Positions 63,633 through 64,000 of a stretch of DNA of 64,000 bases are shown piece after piece. The notes under the pieces were generated by a model that was given only the letters and a program-made list of their open reading frames with translations, searched no databases and was not told the origin of the DNA. The DNA is from UBA9926 sp018645765 (GTDB lineage Bacteria > Pseudomonadota > Gammaproteobacteria > Pseudomonadales > Azotimanducaceae). Where the stretch lies: assembly GCA_949372755.1 (NCBI GenBank), contig CASIBO010000012.1, positions 1-64,000 on the forward strand. Direction: 5' to 3'. The first letter of the stretch is position 1; the number at the start of each line of letters is the position of its first letter. The translations under genes and the position numbers were made by a program.

Positions 63633-64000
63633 ATGGCAGGACGACTTGCAGGCAAAATTTGTGTTGTCACCGGCGCAACACGCGGTATTGGACGGGGTTG
63701 CGCGGTCGCGCTGGCTGAGGAAGGCGCCACGATTTACATCACTGGACGATCCAATGGCGATGGAGAGCTGACGTTAAAGGGCAGCATTGCCGCGATTGAA
63801 AAAGCAGGCGGCATTGGTATCGGCACCCAAGTCGATCATGCCAACGATACTGAAATCGAGGCGTTTTTTAAAAAAGTGGCGGCCGAAGCCGGCAAGATCG
63901 ACATCCTCGTGAACAACGTTTACAAAATACCCAGCCCACCTGCTTGGGGGGGCGGCTTCTGGGATCACCCAATTCAAGTCTGGGATGATCAAGTTGGTAT
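63633..64000 (+). CDS. Short-chain dehydrogenase, DHRS1-like (3' end beyond window)
   Basis: 122 codons are visible. The SDR motif GATRGIGRG and the NNVY segment (ILVNNVYKI, near residue 92) are present; ends PAWGGGFWDHPIQVWDD. This last block resembles DHRS1. AAGGAG precedes the ATG. The catalytic Tyr-Lys lies outside the window. Confidence 0.85.
   Translation, partial: MAGRLAGKICVVTGATRGIGRGCAVALAEEGATIYITGRSNGDGELTLKGSIAAIEKAGGIGIGTQVDHANDTEIEAFFKKVAAEAGKIDILVNNVYKIPSPPAWGGGFWDHPIQVWDDQVG

Overview
The window looks like chromosomal DNA of a free-living, probably marine, gammaproteobacterium. The evidence is gene order and gene content: lptG-lptF / pepA-holC-valS, holD-rimI beside prfC, SlyX, a FabY-type ketoacyl synthase, PilU and class I fumarase. 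The genus cannot be named from sequence reading alone. Coding density is high and intergenic gaps are short. No rRNA, tRNA, CRISPR array or complete insertion sequence was seen.

Layout. 1-5.7 kb is an accessory-like edge: the start of a probable integrase running off the left end, two small or membrane unknowns, an AraC regulator, a frame-disrupted membrane gene, a PPOX flavoprotein, a lone FliL and a CBS protein. 5.9-10.3 kb has a secreted DUF305/beta-propeller fusion, an AmiD-like amidase and the second copy of a small unknown protein whose sister lies at 1.2 kb. 10.7-19.2 kb holds metabolic and regulatory genes (amidohydrolase, GMC oxidoreductase, carbonic anhydrase, HIT, MarR-GNAT, TauD-like, PlsC, thioesterase, RDD). 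19.2-26.9 kb is the housekeeping block lptG/lptF, pepA, holC, valS, csp. 27-31.3 kb has a quinone oxidoreductase, slyX, hisF-hisH and a Bacteroidetes-type PurM. 31.3-44.2 kb has PilU with EF-hand loops, LysR, a giant one-chain acyl-CoA carboxylase, fumarase, MaoC, thiolase and FabY. 44.2-46.9 kb is prfC, rimI, holD. 46.9-52.9 kb is a TetR-led operon encoding a LolA-like carrier, two FtsX-type permeases, a LolD-like ATPase and an outer-membrane barrel. 53.1-54.2 kb is divergent from it and is the most exciting locus: an AhpD-like protein whose catalytic CxxC reads CxxU because of an in-frame TGA, followed at once by a hairpin. 54.3-56.9 kb has a frameshifted MFS gene, an FBP-type zinc-finger protein and an enoyl-CoA isomerase homologue. 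57.2-64 kb is a valine/isobutyryl-CoA catabolic operon (acyl-CoA dehydrogenase, hydratase, frameshifted HIBCH, MmsB) followed by two further acyl-CoA dehydrogenases and an SDR running off the right end.

How it fits together. Acyl-CoA metabolism dominates: branched-chain breakdown on the right, and carboxylation, condensation and thiolysis in the middle. The Lol-like operon suggests export of a lipid or lipoprotein to the outer membrane. Three genes carry apparent single-base insertions, four in all. This could be real decay or an assembly with indel errors, and it matters when judging any single broken gene. The TGA in the AhpD-like gene is different: it is a substitution in frame, exactly at the active site.
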